Assembly: GCF_013337765.1 (NCBI RefSeq)
Contig: NZ_VBSB01000003.1
Coordinates: 248,001 to 312,000, forward strand
Length of the DNA stretch: 64,000 nucleotides
Direction of reading: 5' to 3'
Source of the DNA: Mycolicibacterium sphagni
Lineage (GTDB): Bacteria > Actinomycetota > Actinomycetes > Mycobacteriales > Mycobacteriaceae
In this document: positions 44,909 through 54,472 of the stretch, piece by piece
Position numbering within the stretch: the first letter of the stretch is position 1
Layout: every line of letters begins with the position of its first letter
Position numbers and translations under genes: made by a program
Notes under the pieces: model-generated
Databases searched by the model: none
Told to the model about the DNA's origin: nothing
The model's input: the letters and a program-made list of their open reading frames with translations, nothing else

Positions 44909-46222
44909 ATGTTTCATCTGGGTTGGTTTATGGGCAGCGGGTTCAGCGTGCAGACCTGGGCGCTCGATCCCTGGGCGGGTAGCACCGGCCGCGACTGGAT
45001 GCAGGGCGACCTGTTCGTCGATCTGGCCGCGTCCCTGGAGCGGGCGTGTTTCGACTACCTACTGGTCGAGGACACCAGCATGGTCGAGGACGCCTACGGC
45101 CGATCGATGGAAACCACGTTGAAGTACGGGATGCTGGCGCCCAAATGCGACCCCGTTCCGCTGATCCCGCTGCTGACCCAGCGCACCAGACACATCGGCA
45201 TCGCCGTCACATTGTCGACAAGCTTCTATCACCCGTTCATGGCGGCCAGGACGATGACAACCCTGGATCACCTCACCGAGGGCAGAGTGGGGCTCAACGT
45301 CGTCACCGGGAGTTCGGCACGTGCTGCCCAGCAGTATGGCTATGACGATCTGATGCTGCACAGCGAACGTTACGAGATGGCGAAGGAATGGATGGAAGCC
45401 GTTGGTGCGCTGTGGGACTCATGGGAACCGGGGAGTGTGCTCGTCGATCAGGAGACGCCGCGCTATGCCGATCACACCAAGGTGCACACCGTGGACTTCG
45501 ACGGCAAGTATTTCCGGACGAGAGGGCCGCTCAACACCATTCCCGGCCCGCAACGCAGGCCGGTGATCGTGCAGGCCGGCGCATCGCCGGCCGGCCGGGA
45601 CCTTGCCGCCAAGTACGCCGAGTCGATGCTGGCCCACGGCACCAGCATCGAGTCGATGAAGGCGTTCCGGCTGGACATGCACCGGCGGATGAGGGAATAC
45701 GGCCGTGACCCCAGCACCCTGAAGATCCTCTTCCTGATCGACCCGATCCTGGGCGACACCGACCGCGTCGCCCAGGCTCGCGAGGAGGACATGAAGGCGG
45801 CCCGGTGGAGCGAACATGCCATCGAAAAGGCGTTGTGGGGACTCAGCTACACCTCGGGCGGCGAATTCGACTTCTCCACTTTCGATCTCGACAAAGAAGT
45901 GCCCGACGTCTGGGGCAACGGAGAGACCAGCACACTGCGCACCTTCATCGAGGGGGCGCGCGGAAAGACCCTGCGGGAGGCGATCGCTACCGTCGACACC
46001 CACGCCGGATTGGCATTCGTCGGCTCGCCCGACACCGTCGCCGCCAAGATGGGGGAGGCGATGGAGGAGGTGGGCGGTGACGGCTTCCTGCTCTCACCGG
46101 TGGTGACCCGGCGCAACATCGCCGAGATCGCCGACGGTCTCGCGCCGGCCCTGCGCAAGCGTGGACTGATCCGAGATGGCTATAGCCACCGCACCTTCCG
46201 GGAGAACCTTCTCGAATTCTAG
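44909..46222 (+). CDS. FMN-dependent monooxygenase, NtaA/SnaA/DszA family (copy 2)
   Basis: A 437-residue luciferase-like monooxygenase. It begins MFHLGWFMGSGFSVQTW and has ACFDYLLVEDTSMVEDAYG, the barrel motif LTEGRVGLNVVTGSSARAAQ and VQAGASPAGRDLAAKYAES for FMN. The ATG at 44909 has AAGGAGG just upstream. It precedes the substrate-binding protein gene by 136 bases; that gap holds its own copy of the regulon motif. As with the other copies, it needs reduced FMN from the reductases encoded at 47985-48967. Confidence 0.9.
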   Translation: MFHLGWFMGSGFSVQTWALDPWAGSTGRDWMQGDLFVDLAASLERACFDYLLVEDTSMVEDAYGRSMETTLKYGMLAPKCDPVPLIPLLTQRTRHIGIAVTLSTSFYHPFMAARTMTTLDHLTEGRVGLNVVTGSSARAAQQYGYDDLMLHSERYEMAKEWMEAVGALWDSWEPGSVLVDQETPRYADHTKVHTVDFDGKYFRTRGPLNTIPGPQRRPVIVQAGASPAGRDLAAKYAESMLAHGTSIESMKAFRLDMHRRMREYGRDPSTLKILFLIDPILGDTDRVAQAREEDMKAARWSEHAIEKALWGLSYTSGGEFDFSTFDLDKEVPDVWGNGETSTLRTFIEGARGKTLREAIATVDTHAGLAFVGSPDTVAAKMGEAMEEVGGDGFLLSPVVTRRNIAEIADGLAPALRKRGLIRDGYSHRTFRENLLEF

Positions 46223-46234
46223 GCGATTGACACC

Positions 46235-46245
46235 GGCGTAATACG
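46235..46245 (+). promoter_or_regulatory. regulon motif copy 3 (substrate-binding protein)
   Basis: GGCGTAATACG, 13 bases after the stop of monooxygenase copy 2 and 113 bases upstream of the binding-protein start. It implies a separate promoter for the transporter gene. Confidence 0.6.
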
Positions 46246-46358
46246 CGGTGCACTACCGCGACGCGGTGGTGTCATCCATCCACGTTTAACTCGTCGCAAC
46301 CAGCACGCCAAGGGATGCCGTGCGATCTGGTCGAAGAACTGACCGAGCAGGAGGCATC

Positions 46359-47978
46359 ATGAAGGACACAGAACCCGTGACCAGGATCGCCGGCCCCAAC
46401 TGGGACCGGCGCACCTTCCTCAAGGCCGGTGGTCTCACGGTCGGCGGCCTGGGATTGGCGTCGTGGCTGGCCGCGTGCGGCGGGCCCGGCGCGTCGAGTA
46501 ACGGCGACACGTTGACGCTGCGCATGCCATTCCTGGCCGACATGCAGGTTCCCGACCCCGACATCATGTACGAGGGCGAGGGTGTTCAGGTGATGGAGTC
46601 GGCCTACGAAGGTTTGGTGCGCTACCAGCCGGGCTCGGCGACGATCGTCGGCAACCTTGCCAAGTCCTGGACGGTCTCGCCGGACCAACTCACCTACACG
46701 TTCACGCTGCAGCCGGGCGTGAAGTTCCATGACGGGACGCCGGCCGACGCGGCGTCCTGGGTGAAAAGCTTTGAGCGGCGGGGCAAAATCGACCAGGGCC
46801 CCGCCTACATGGTGGCCGGCGTTGCCAAGACCGAGGCGCCCGACCCCACCACGTTCGTCGTCACCCTCAAGGACCGCAACAATGCGTTCATTCACTATAT
46901 GGCCTGCCCGTGGCAGCCGTTCGCGGTCAGCCCGACGGCTGTCGCCAAGAACACTGTCGGTGACGATATGGCTCAGGAGTGGCTCAAGACCAACGATGCC
47001 GGCACCGGGCCGTACGTGTTCAAGGAGTTCGTGGCCGGCAGCCACTACCTTCTCGAAGAATTCCCCGACTACTGGGGCACCAAGCCGCCGTTCAAGGCCA
47101 TCCGCATCGAGATAACGCCGAGTGTCGCCACCCAGAAGCTGCAACTGGATTCGGGCGCCTTCGATATGGTGACGAAGGGTTTCGCGATTCCTGATGTGCT
47201 GGCCTATCAGAAGAACGACAAGTTCACCGTGGTGAACTCGTTCGGCGGTGTGGGCGAGGCGATCTGGCTGAACCCGACGTCCGGAATCTTCGCCAACAAG
47301 GCGCTGCGGCAGGCGATGTTGACGGCACTGGACCGCGAATCGGTGGTCAAGACCTCGTGGGGCGGATTGACCGAGGTGCAGAAGGGCATGTGGCCGGACG
47401 CGACGTTCTCCTCGTCGCTGGCACCGTTCCCCACCCAGGTCGACGGCGCCGCGCTGAAGGCGTTGGTGCCTTCGCTGCCGTCGAAGAAGATCGACCTGGC
47501 GTGGAGCGCGGATGGTGGTGCGCCCCGCCAGCAGATGACCGAACTCATCCAAACCCAGCTCGCATCTTACGGATTCGATGTTACGGTGCGCACTATCCCG
47601 GTATCCGAGCAGTTCGACCTGGCCAACCAGCCGCCGGAGAAACGGCCGGACATGATGGTCAGCTTCCTCGGTGGTGACGCGTTGCATCTGGACACCACCT
47701 TCCGCATCCTGGCGCGTACCGGTGCCAAACCACTGAACTTCTACCAGTACTCCAACCCCGAGCTGGATACGTTGATGGACCAGGCGGTTCAGGCGCAGAC
47801 ACCCGAGCAGATGCAGGCGACGTATCAGCAGTGCAGCAAGATCATCCTCGACGACGCGGTGTGGATCCCGTTGTGCCTGCCGCCGAACTCCACGATCGCG
47901 CGCAGCACCATCTCGGGGATCGAAGACAATTCGTTCTATCCCGCGATCTTCTGGCCGCAGTCACTCAAACGAGCGTGA
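46359..47978 (+). CDS. ABC transporter substrate-binding lipoprotein (dipeptide/nickel type)
   Basis: A 539-residue family-5 solute-binding protein. The leader has a twin-arginine-like motif (DRRTFLKAGGLTVGG) and a lipobox (LAAC, about residue 43), so it may be a Tat-exported lipoprotein. The fold signatures are VQVMESAYEGLVRYQPGSAT, VKFHDGTPADAASWVKSFER and GTGPYVFKEFVAGSHY. The ATG at 46359 follows AGGAGG. The rest of the importer lies downstream (ATPase 49191, permeases 52584 and 53462). It presumably binds the substrate or a precursor of the monooxygenases. Confidence 0.9.
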   Translation: MKDTEPVTRIAGPNWDRRTFLKAGGLTVGGLGLASWLAACGGPGASSNGDTLTLRMPFLADMQVPDPDIMYEGEGVQVMESAYEGLVRYQPGSATIVGNLAKSWTVSPDQLTYTFTLQPGVKFHDGTPADAASWVKSFERRGKIDQGPAYMVAGVAKTEAPDPTTFVVTLKDRNNAFIHYMACPWQPFAVSPTAVAKNTVGDDMAQEWLKTNDAGTGPYVFKEFVAGSHYLLEEFPDYWGTKPPFKAIRIEITPSVATQKLQLDSGAFDMVTKGFAIPDVLAYQKNDKFTVVNSFGGVGEAIWLNPTSGIFANKALRQAMLTALDRESVVKTSWGGLTEVQKGMWPDATFSSSLAPFPTQVDGAALKALVPSLPSKKIDLAWSADGGAPRQQMTELIQTQLASYGFDVTVRTIPVSEQFDLANQPPEKRPDMMVSFLGGDALHLDTTFRILARTGAKPLNFYQYSNPELDTLMDQAVQAQTPEQMQATYQQCSKIILDDAVWIPLCLPPNSTIARSTISGIEDNSFYPAIFWPQSLKRA

Positions 47979-47984
47979 CTGCGG

Positions 47985-48485
47985 TCAGATCGCGGGCAGT
48001 AGCTCGCGGAAACCGCTGCGGTGGAACACGATCGGCGACACATCGGGGTACACCGCCAGTGCGGTGATCTGCAGCACCACGATCTCGTGGTCGCCGGCCT
48101 CGATCCGCTTGAACGGCGCGCACTCCAGCCATAGCGTTGCCCCGTGGACGAAGACTGCGCCGCTGTCGGCGGCGGTCCAGTCGACGTCACGAAAGCGGTC
48201 GCCGTTCTTGGCCGACAGCGAGCGCGCGACCACGGCGTGCTCGTCGGCCAGCACCGAGAGTCCGAGCCGTTGCAGGGTAGCCAGTTTCGGCCATGTCGAC
48301 GATGTGTTGGCGACGCAGACCGACACCAGCGGTGGGTCGAGCGAGACGGTGGTGAACGAGCTTGCGGCCATGCCCTCGGCCACCCCGTCGCGCATCCCGC
48401 AGAACGCGGTGACCCCGCTGGGGAAGCACCCGAACGCCTGACGCAGCAGAGTCGAATCGAATCGGCCGTCGACCGCGCTGATCAC
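47985..48485 (-). CDS. flavin reductase domain protein (HpaC/DszD-like)
   Basis: A 166-residue flavin reductase of the split-barrel family. It has LRQAFGCFPSGVTAFC at the N-terminus, MAASSFTTVSLDPPLVSVCV in the centre (FMN/NAD contact) and GDHEIVVLQI before the end. It would make free FMNH2 for the cluster's monooxygenases. The GTG start at 48485 overlaps the preceding reductase stop by 4 bases (GTGA), so the two reductases are translationally coupled. The frame continues upstream, but that part overlaps the other gene. Confidence 0.87.
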   Translation of the reverse strand: MISAVDGRFDSTLLRQAFGCFPSGVTAFCGMRDGVAEGMAASSFTTVSLDPPLVSVCVANTSSTWPKLATLQRLGLSVLADEHAVVARSLSAKNGDRFRDVDWTAADSGAVFVHGATLWLECAPFKRIEAGDHEIVVLQITALAVYPDVSPIVFHRSGFRELLPAI

Positions 48486-48967
48486 GCCGACACCTGCGGG
48501 GCGAAGCGACGGGCCAGCTCGAGCCATTTGTCGAGGTCCGGTGAGGTCTCGTACTCGGAGTCCAGCAGGAACAGACCCGGTGCGGGGCAACTCGCGCCGA
48601 TCTCGACCAGCACCGGGCGCAGCGTCAGTTCCGGTGCCAGGGCGTGGATCTGGGAGGCCCCGAGCATCAGCGGGTAGGTCGTTATGCCGTTCAGCTCACC
48701 CTGCCCGAACTGGTCGAGGAACAACTTCAGCAACCCGGTATACGTGGCCTTGAAGGTCGGTGATGCGACCACCAGAGAATCGGCGGACTTGACGATCTCC
48801 TTGGCCGCGGCCACTGCGGGGTCACCCCATCCCAGAAGGCCCGGCCCGAGATCGACCACATCGATAACATGCTGTGGGGCAACGCCGGTCAGCTTCTCGG
48901 CCACCATCTCGGCGGCGGCCCGGGTCCGCGACATCGGCTTGGGATTTCCTACGACAACGACAGTCAC
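48482..48967 (-). CDS. NADPH-dependent FMN reductase (SsuE/MsuE-like)
   Basis: A 161-residue flavodoxin-like reductase. VVVVGNPKPMSRTRAAAEMV is the N-terminal phosphate loop and VASPTFKATYTGLLKLFLDQF the family motif. Members supply FMNH2 to alkanesulfonate and methanesulfonate monooxygenases. It is the first gene of a two-gene reductase operon, with a regulon motif 54 bases upstream and divergent from the ABC ATPase. Confidence 0.88.
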   Translation of the reverse strand: MTVVVVGNPKPMSRTRAAAEMVAEKLTGVAPQHVIDVVDLGPGLLGWGDPAVAAAKEIVKSADSLVVASPTFKATYTGLLKLFLDQFGQGELNGITTYPLMLGASQIHALAPELTLRPVLVEIGASCPAPGLFLLDSEYETSPDLDKWLELARRFAPQVSA

Positions 48968-49020
48968 ATCGCCGAGTCAAGCCGGGGCATATTTCTGCCG
49001 ACCTTCGCAGTGGTAAAGCC

Positions 49021-49031
49021 TGCATTGCGCC
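49021..49031 (-). promoter_or_regulatory. regulon motif copy 4 (reductase operon)
   Basis: GGCGCAATGCA on the minus strand, 54 bases upstream of the FMN reductase start. Its first ten bases form a perfect inverted pair with copy 5, 23 bases away. Confidence 0.65.
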
Positions 49032-49054
49032 AGGAAGCGACTCGGCCAGGCCTC

Positions 49055-49065
49055 GGCGCAATGCG
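49055..49065 (+). promoter_or_regulatory. regulon motif copy 5 (ABC ATPase)
   Basis: GGCGCAATGCG on the plus strand, 125 bases upstream of the ABC ATPase start. Faces outward from copy 4 in the divergent promoter region. Confidence 0.62.
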
Positions 49066-49190
49066 ATCGACACGTCGGTGTCGTGGACGCGTCACGCAGT
49101 GACGCTTTGCTGATGGTGCCCGAGCGGCCCACGGCGGCTGCGCTCGTCGCTTCACCCTGGTCGAGACTCCCGCATGGTAAGGGCGCAGTT

Positions 49191-51158
49191 ATGAGCATCG
49201 CATCGAATGACATCGCCACGATCGAGCCGCGAGCGCGGGTGCATGACCTGCACGTGACCTTTCAACGGCGCGGTGTCGATGTGCACGCGCTGCGCGGGCT
49301 GAGCCTGGACGTGCTGCCCGGTGAGGTGCTGGCGCTGGTGGGGGAGTCGGGGTCGGGCAAGAGCGTGATGGGTCTGGCGCTGCTCGGCCTGCTCGCCGGC
49401 GAACCCGCTCCGATCGTCAGCGGCCGCGCCGAGGTGTGTGGGATCGACATGGTGGCGGCGAGCCCCGAGGAACGGCGCCAGGTGCGCAAAGCCCACCTCG
49501 GCGCGGTGTTTCAGGATCCGATGACGTCGCTGGACCCCACGATGCGGGTAGGCAGGCAGATCACCGAGGCGGCGGGTGATGCCGAGGAGGCACGGCGGTT
49601 GCTCGATCTCGTCGGCGTGCCTGACCCGGTGCGGCGCATGAAGGCCTACCCGCATGAGCTCTCCGGTGGCCTGCGCCAGCGGGTCATGATCGCGATGGCG
49701 GTGGCGGGAAAGCCCGATCTGGTGATTGCCGACGAGCCCACCACTGCGCTGGACGTGACGGTCCAGGCTCAGGTGCTGGGCCTGTTGCGCGACCTGTGCA
49801 ACGAGTTGGGCACCTCGTTCATCGTCGTGACCCACGACATCGGCGTGGCTTCCCAGATCTGTGACCGGGTGGCGGTGATGTACGGCGGGCGGCTCGCCGA
49901 GCTCGGTGCGATGGACGAGGTGCTGGCCGCTCCCTCACATCCCTACACCTTGGGCCTGCTGAATTCACGGCTGGATCTGGATCTCCCACTGGGCCAGGCC
50001 ATCGCGGCGCTGCCGGGGCAACCACCCGATCCCCGTAACCACCCGGCAGGGTGCGCGTTCTCGCCGCGTTGCCCTGCGGCGATCGATCCCTGTTCGCAGG
50101 CACTTCCGGAACCGGTGCCTGCACGGACCCATCCCGGACTGGTCGCTTGCGTGGTCGAGAACGCCACCGCCACAGTGCATTCCCGAGCCGAGGCCCGCGC
50201 ATTCGCCCCGATGCCACCCGTCGACGAGGACCGGCCGGTTTTGCAGATCAACGGGGTGGACAAACAGTTCGCGGTGAGTCGCGGCCTCCTGAAACGCGAT
50301 GCCCTGCATGCCCTGCGCCACGTCATCCTCGATGTCGCCCCTGGCGAGTCGATCGCCGTCGTGGGCGAATCCGGTTCGGGCAAGTCGACATTGCTGCGGG
50401 TGGTCGCCGGACTGCTCGAGCCCGACGGCGGTAGCGTCGAGCACGCAGGCGCTCGCCCACAGGTGGTATTCCAGGACGCAGGCGCTTCGCTGACGCCGTG
50501 GATGACCGTCGGCGAACTGGTCGGCGAACGGTTGCTCAAGACGACCACCCGCGCCGAGCGCCGCGGGCGCGTCGACGAAGTGCTGCGCCAGGTGGGGCTG
50601 CCGCCGGACGTCGCTGCCATCAAGGCCAGCAGTCTCTCCGGCGGTCAGCGTCAGCGGGTTGCGCTGGCGCGCGCGATCATCGTGCCGCCGCGATTACTGC
50701 TGTGCGACGAGCCGACGTCGGCGCTGGATGCCTCGTTGGCCGCGTCCGTCCTGAACCTGCTGCAGGATCTACGCCGTGAACTGGGCATGGCGGTCATGTT
50801 CGTCACGCACGATCTGGCTGCCGCACGGTTTATTTCGGATCGCATCGCGGTGATGTATCTCGGTCAGATCGTCGAGGTCGCCCCGACCGAGGAACTGATC
50901 AACAGCCCTAAGCATCCGTATACCAAGGCGTTGCTGGCCGCGGTGCCGTCCCCGGGCGGCGTACCTGTCCGGCTCGCCGGCGAACCTGCCAGCCCGCTGG
51001 CGGTGCCGACCGGGTGCTCGTTCCATCCGCGCTGTCCGGAACGGATCGACCGGTGTGTCAGTCAAGCGCCGCAACTGTTGTCGATCGACGGCACCAGCCG
51101 ACACATGGCCGCGTGTCTGCTGGCCACCGATCAACCCGAGGAGCGCCTGCTGGCGTAA
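49191..51158 (+). CDS. fused double ATPase of dipeptide-type ABC importer (DppD-DppF)
   Basis: A 655-residue protein with two complete ABC domains in one chain. The first (about 10-330) has [29 protein letters not shown] and [12 protein letters not shown]; the second (about 345-650) has [29 protein letters not shown] and [12 protein letters not shown]. Each ends in the oligopeptide-type cysteine motif ([12 protein letters not shown] and [12 protein letters not shown]). ATG 49191 is preferred; an earlier GTG at 49083 would start 18 bases from a regulon motif. It powers the permeases at 52584-54466. Confidence 0.9.
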   Translation: MSIASNDIATIEPRARVHDLHVTFQRRGVDVHALRGLSLDVLPGEVLALVGESGSGKSVMGLALLGLLAGEPAPIVSGRAEVCGIDMVAASPEERRQVRKAHLGAVFQDPMTSLDPTMRVGRQITEAAGDAEEARRLLDLVGVPDPVRRMKAYPHELSGGLRQRVMIAMAVAGKPDLVIADEPTTALDVTVQAQVLGLLRDLCNELGTSFIVVTHDIGVASQICDRVAVMYGGRLAELGAMDEVLAAPSHPYTLGLLNSRLDLDLPLGQAIAALPGQPPDPRNHPAGCAFSPRCPAAIDPCSQALPEPVPARTHPGLVACVVENATATVHSRAEARAFAPMPPVDEDRPVLQINGVDKQFAVSRGLLKRDALHALRHVILDVAPGESIAVVGESGSGKSTLLRVVAGLLEPDGGSVEHAGARPQVVFQDAGASLTPWMTVGELVGERLLKTTTRAERRGRVDEVLRQVGLPPDVAAIKASSLSGGQRQRVALARAIIVPPRLLLCDEPTSALDASLAASVLNLLQDLRRELGMAVMFVTHDLAAARFISDRIAVMYLGQIVEVAPTEELINSPKHPYTKALLAAVPSPGGVPVRLAGEPASPLAVPTGCSFHPRCPERIDRCVSQAPQLLSIDGTSRHMAACLLATDQPEERLLA

Positions 51159-51162
51159 TGCT
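51152..51162 (+). promoter_or_regulatory. regulon motif copy 6 (monooxygenase 3)
   Basis: GGCGTAATGCT overlaps the stop codon of the ABC ATPase, 69 bases upstream of monooxygenase copy 3. Overlap with coding sequence makes it the least certain copy. Confidence 0.5.
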
Positions 51163-51231
51163 GTGGCGACACGAGCGATTCACCCGCGATATGGGCACGG
51201 TATCTGATGAGACCACAGAGAGGAGTTCGCA

Positions 51232-52548
51232 ATGACTGACAAGTTCCACCTCGGCTGGTTCATGAATTTCATTCCGCCCGAATGGGATACCCCGTGGGCA
51301 TCTCCGGATGTGGCCAACTGGTCCAACGGCCGGTTCTATGTGGACATGGCCCGCAGCATGGAACGCGCATGCTTCGACTTCATCATGATCGAGGACACCG
51401 TGATGGTCGCCGATGCCTACGGCGGGACCATGGAAGGCTCGCTGAAGAATTCGATCTTCGCCCCCAAACACGACCCTATCCCGCTGGCCGTGCTGATCGC
51501 CGCCAACACCTCCAAACTCGGTGTGGTGGCAACGATGTCGACATCGTTCTATCCGCCGTACTTGTTGGCCAGGTTGGCATCGACCGTCGATTCGATCGCG
51601 GGCGGCCGGTTCGGCTGGAACATCGTGTCCTCGGCCGAGGACCGCGCCGCGCAGAATTTCGGTCTCGACGGCCTCCCGGAACACGACGAGCGCTACAACG
51701 TGGCCGACGAGTACTACGACCTCGTCTGCGAGTTGTGGGACTCGTGGGATGCCGACGCGGTGGTGATGGACCGTGAGACCCACACCTACGCCGACTACAA
51801 GAAGGTCCGCACCGTCGACTTCGTCGGCAAGTACTTCAAGTCGCGCGGACCGCTGAATACGATTCCGTCTCCGCAGCACAAGCCGACGATCCTGCAGGCC
51901 GGCGCCTCCCCGCGCGGGCGTGCGTTCGCCTCCCGCGCGGCCGACGCGATCGTCGCTGTGGGTACGGGAGTCGAGGGAATGCGGGAGTACCGCAACGATA
52001 TTCGCAAGCGTGCTGCCGAGGCCGGTCGCGATCCCGACGACATCAAGCTGATGTTCTGCGTGTCACCCGTCGTCGCCGCGACCGAGGCCGAGGCCCGGGC
52101 CGACATCGACCGCCTCACCTCGACCAGGAGCTACGTCGAAAAGCAGTTGGTCAGTATCGCGTCCAACACCGAGATCGACTTCAAGCAGTTCGACTGGGAC
52201 GAGCCGCTCCCGGCAGACCTGACCACCAACGGCGAGCGCGGCTCTTTGGAGCATTTCATGCGGGGTGACGGCAGCCCGGGCCCGAAGACCCTGCGTCAGT
52301 TGGCTGTTGACTGGGCCACCACAGGGGTCGAGTTCGTCGGTACTCCTGAACAGGTCGCGCGCAAGATGGGCGAGGCGATGGAGGAGATCGGTGGCGATGG
52401 GTTCCTGATCATGAAGCCGGGCTGGGACCTCAACCGGAACTACATCGCGTCCATCACCGACGGCCTGGTGCCGGAACTGCAGCGGCTTGGACTGACTCGA
52501 ACGTCCTACAACACCACCACCCTGCGCGAGACCTTGCGCGAATTCTGA
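51232..52548 (+). CDS. FMN-dependent monooxygenase, NtaA/SnaA/DszA family (copy 3)
   Basis: A 438-residue luciferase-like monooxygenase. It opens FHLGWFMNFIPPEWDTPW and has ACFDFIMIEDTVMVADAYG, IAGGRFGWNIVSSAEDRAAQN and LQAGASPRGRAFASRAADA. GAGGAG precedes the ATG. It sits between the transporter ATPase and the permease genes on the same strand, so import and oxidation are encoded in one transcription unit. By eye it and copy 4 are the closest pair of the four. Confidence 0.9.
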   Translation: MTDKFHLGWFMNFIPPEWDTPWASPDVANWSNGRFYVDMARSMERACFDFIMIEDTVMVADAYGGTMEGSLKNSIFAPKHDPIPLAVLIAANTSKLGVVATMSTSFYPPYLLARLASTVDSIAGGRFGWNIVSSAEDRAAQNFGLDGLPEHDERYNVADEYYDLVCELWDSWDADAVVMDRETHTYADYKKVRTVDFVGKYFKSRGPLNTIPSPQHKPTILQAGASPRGRAFASRAADAIVAVGTGVEGMREYRNDIRKRAAEAGRDPDDIKLMFCVSPVVAATEAEARADIDRLTSTRSYVEKQLVSIASNTEIDFKQFDWDEPLPADLTTNGERGSLEHFMRGDGSPGPKTLRQLAVDWATTGVEFVGTPEQVARKMGEAMEEIGGDGFLIMKPGWDLNRNYIASITDGLVPELQRLGLTRTSYNTTTLRETLREF

Positions 52549-52583
52549 TCGGCAACGGCACAACGACAACGAGGAGAGCTCAC

Positions 52584-53462
52584 ATGGCGGTCGCCGAGTA
52601 TTACGTCCCGACTCCATTGGTCCGGTACCACAGCCGGTTTGGGCTGGGTGTCCGGCAGTACTTCCAGGGCACCTCGGTGGCCAACTACGTAGCGTTCGGC
52701 GGGCTGGCCGTGATGTTCGTCGTCGCCCTCTTCGCCGGGCATATCGCGCCCTACGATCCGCTGACTGTTGTCGGCCAGCCGATGGCGGCGCCGAGCGGCG
52801 CCAATCTGTTCGGCACCGACACAGTCGGGCGCGATATCTTCAGCAGGGTGCTGGTCGGCATGCAATCCAGTTGGTGGGGGGCCCTGGCGGTCGGCGCCTT
52901 CAGCGTGGTCTTCGGCGGTCTCGTCGGCCTGGTCGCCGGAGCGTGCGGTGGCTGGGTCGATGCGGTGCTGATGCGGTTGACCGACGCATTCCTGGCCCTC
53001 CCCGGCCCCATCCTCGCTCTGGCGGTCGTCGCGTCAATCGGCCGGTCCTACGCCCACACGCTGATCGGAGTCGCGATCGTATGGTGGCCCCTCTATACCC
53101 GGATCGTGCGTGCCGAAGTCCGAAAACTGCGGGCGTCACCGCATATGGAGGCGGCACGGGTGGGCGGTATCGGTCGCTGGCGGTTGATGTACCGGCATCT
53201 GCTGCCCGGTGCGATTCCGTCGACCATCGTGACCGCGAGCCTGGACATCGCCGCCCTGGTCCTGATCGTGGCCGCCCTGTCGTTCCTCGGTCTTGGTGCT
53301 CCTCAGCCGGCCCCCGAACTCGGGTCGATGAGCGCGCAGGGCGTCACCTACATCTTCAGCGCCTGGTGGATACCGATCATGCCTGCGGTCGGTGTCGCGG
53401 TTATCGCGGTGGTCGCCAACTTCGCGGGCGACGCCATCCGCGACCGCATTCGGGATCGTTGA
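52584..53462 (+). CDS. ABC importer permease, DppC type
   Basis: A 292-residue permease with six membrane helices and the DppC-type opening LAPYDPLTV-like segment (HIAPYDPLTVVGQP) and NLFGTDTVGRDIFSRVL. The ATPase-contact loop EAARVGGIGRWRLMYRHLLPGAIPS is present. It precedes the DppB-type gene, which is the reverse of the usual order. Its stop overlaps the next start by one base. Confidence 0.9.
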   Translation: MAVAEYYVPTPLVRYHSRFGLGVRQYFQGTSVANYVAFGGLAVMFVVALFAGHIAPYDPLTVVGQPMAAPSGANLFGTDTVGRDIFSRVLVGMQSSWWGALAVGAFSVVFGGLVGLVAGACGGWVDAVLMRLTDAFLALPGPILALAVVASIGRSYAHTLIGVAIVWWPLYTRIVRAEVRKLRASPHMEAARVGGIGRWRLMYRHLLPGAIPSTIVTASLDIAALVLIVAALSFLGLGAPQPAPELGSMSAQGVTYIFSAWWIPIMPAVGVAVIAVVANFAGDAIRDRIRDR

Positions 53463-54466
53463 TGTTCGGCGTGCTGGCCGTCCTGCCCCGGCGCCTGCTC
53501 GGCGCGATCCCGGTGCTGATCCTGCTCGTGCTGGCCGTGTTCTCGCTACAGAAGCTGGCACCGGTCGACCCGATCGCGGCACTGGTGGGTGCCAAGGCGT
53601 CGCCTGAGGTCTATGCGGCCGCCCGCCACAAGCTCGGCCTCGATCAGCCGTTGCCGGTGCAGTTCTGGAACTATCTCACCAATGCGGTCACCGGGGATCT
53701 GGGCCAGTCGACGGTCACCCGCACTCCGGTGTTGTCCGACCTCGCCAGCTTCGTTCCGGTGACACTGGAATTGCTGTTCGTCGCAATGATCTTCACCGTC
53801 GTCATCGGGTTTCTGATGGGACTGGTCACCGCGCAGGGCTGGCGCGGGTCCGGCGTGCTGCGGGTGGTCATGGTGTCCGGCGCATCGGTGCCGGTGTTCC
53901 TGGCCTGCCTGCTCGGCATGCTGGTCTTCTACCGTTGGCTTAACATTCTGCCGGTGACCGGGCAGACCGCATTCACCGACGCCCCTGACGGTCCGACACA
54001 TTTCCTGATGATCGACAGCCTGCTGGCCGGGCGCCCGGACATCTTCGCCGACGATCTCTACCATTTGGTGCTGCCGGCGTTCTGCCTGGCGCTGACTCCT
54101 GCGGTCGCCGTAGGCCGCGTGCTGCGTAGCAGCCTGGAGGCGACGCTGCGGGCGGACCACACCCGGACCGCGCGCTCAATCGGGTTGTCGGAGAAGCGGA
54201 TTCTCGTCGGGCACGCCCTGCGCAACTCCGTCGGTCCGGTGCTCGCGCTGCTCGGATTGCAGCTCGCGGTGATGGTGGGCAACTGTATCCTCGTCGAATT
54301 GATCTTCGCTCGACCGGGGATCGGCCTCTACATCTCGCGTGCCATCGACAAGGCGGACTTCAACGCCATCGCCGGGGTGACGCTGGTGGTGGGGGCGCTC
54401 TACGTGGTGACCAACATCGTCATCGACATGCTGCAGTCGCTCGCCGACCCGAGAGTGGCGATGTAG
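53462..54466 (+). CDS. ABC importer permease, DppB type
   Basis: A 334-residue permease with six helices. It has the N-terminal helix FGVLAVLPRRLLGAIPVLIL, the periplasmic segment HKLGLDQPLPVQFWNYL and the contact loop RTARSIGLSEKRILVGHALRNS. It pairs with the DppC-type protein to form the channel of the importer. The TGATG overlap couples it to the preceding gene. Confidence 0.9.
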   Translation: MFGVLAVLPRRLLGAIPVLILLVLAVFSLQKLAPVDPIAALVGAKASPEVYAAARHKLGLDQPLPVQFWNYLTNAVTGDLGQSTVTRTPVLSDLASFVPVTLELLFVAMIFTVVIGFLMGLVTAQGWRGSGVLRVVMVSGASVPVFLACLLGMLVFYRWLNILPVTGQTAFTDAPDGPTHFLMIDSLLAGRPDIFADDLYHLVLPAFCLALTPAVAVGRVLRSSLEATLRADHTRTARSIGLSEKRILVGHALRNSVGPVLALLGLQLAVMVGNCILVELIFARPGIGLYISRAIDKADFNAIAGVTLVVGALYVVTNIVIDMLQSLADPRVAM

Positions 54467-54472
54467 AACTTG

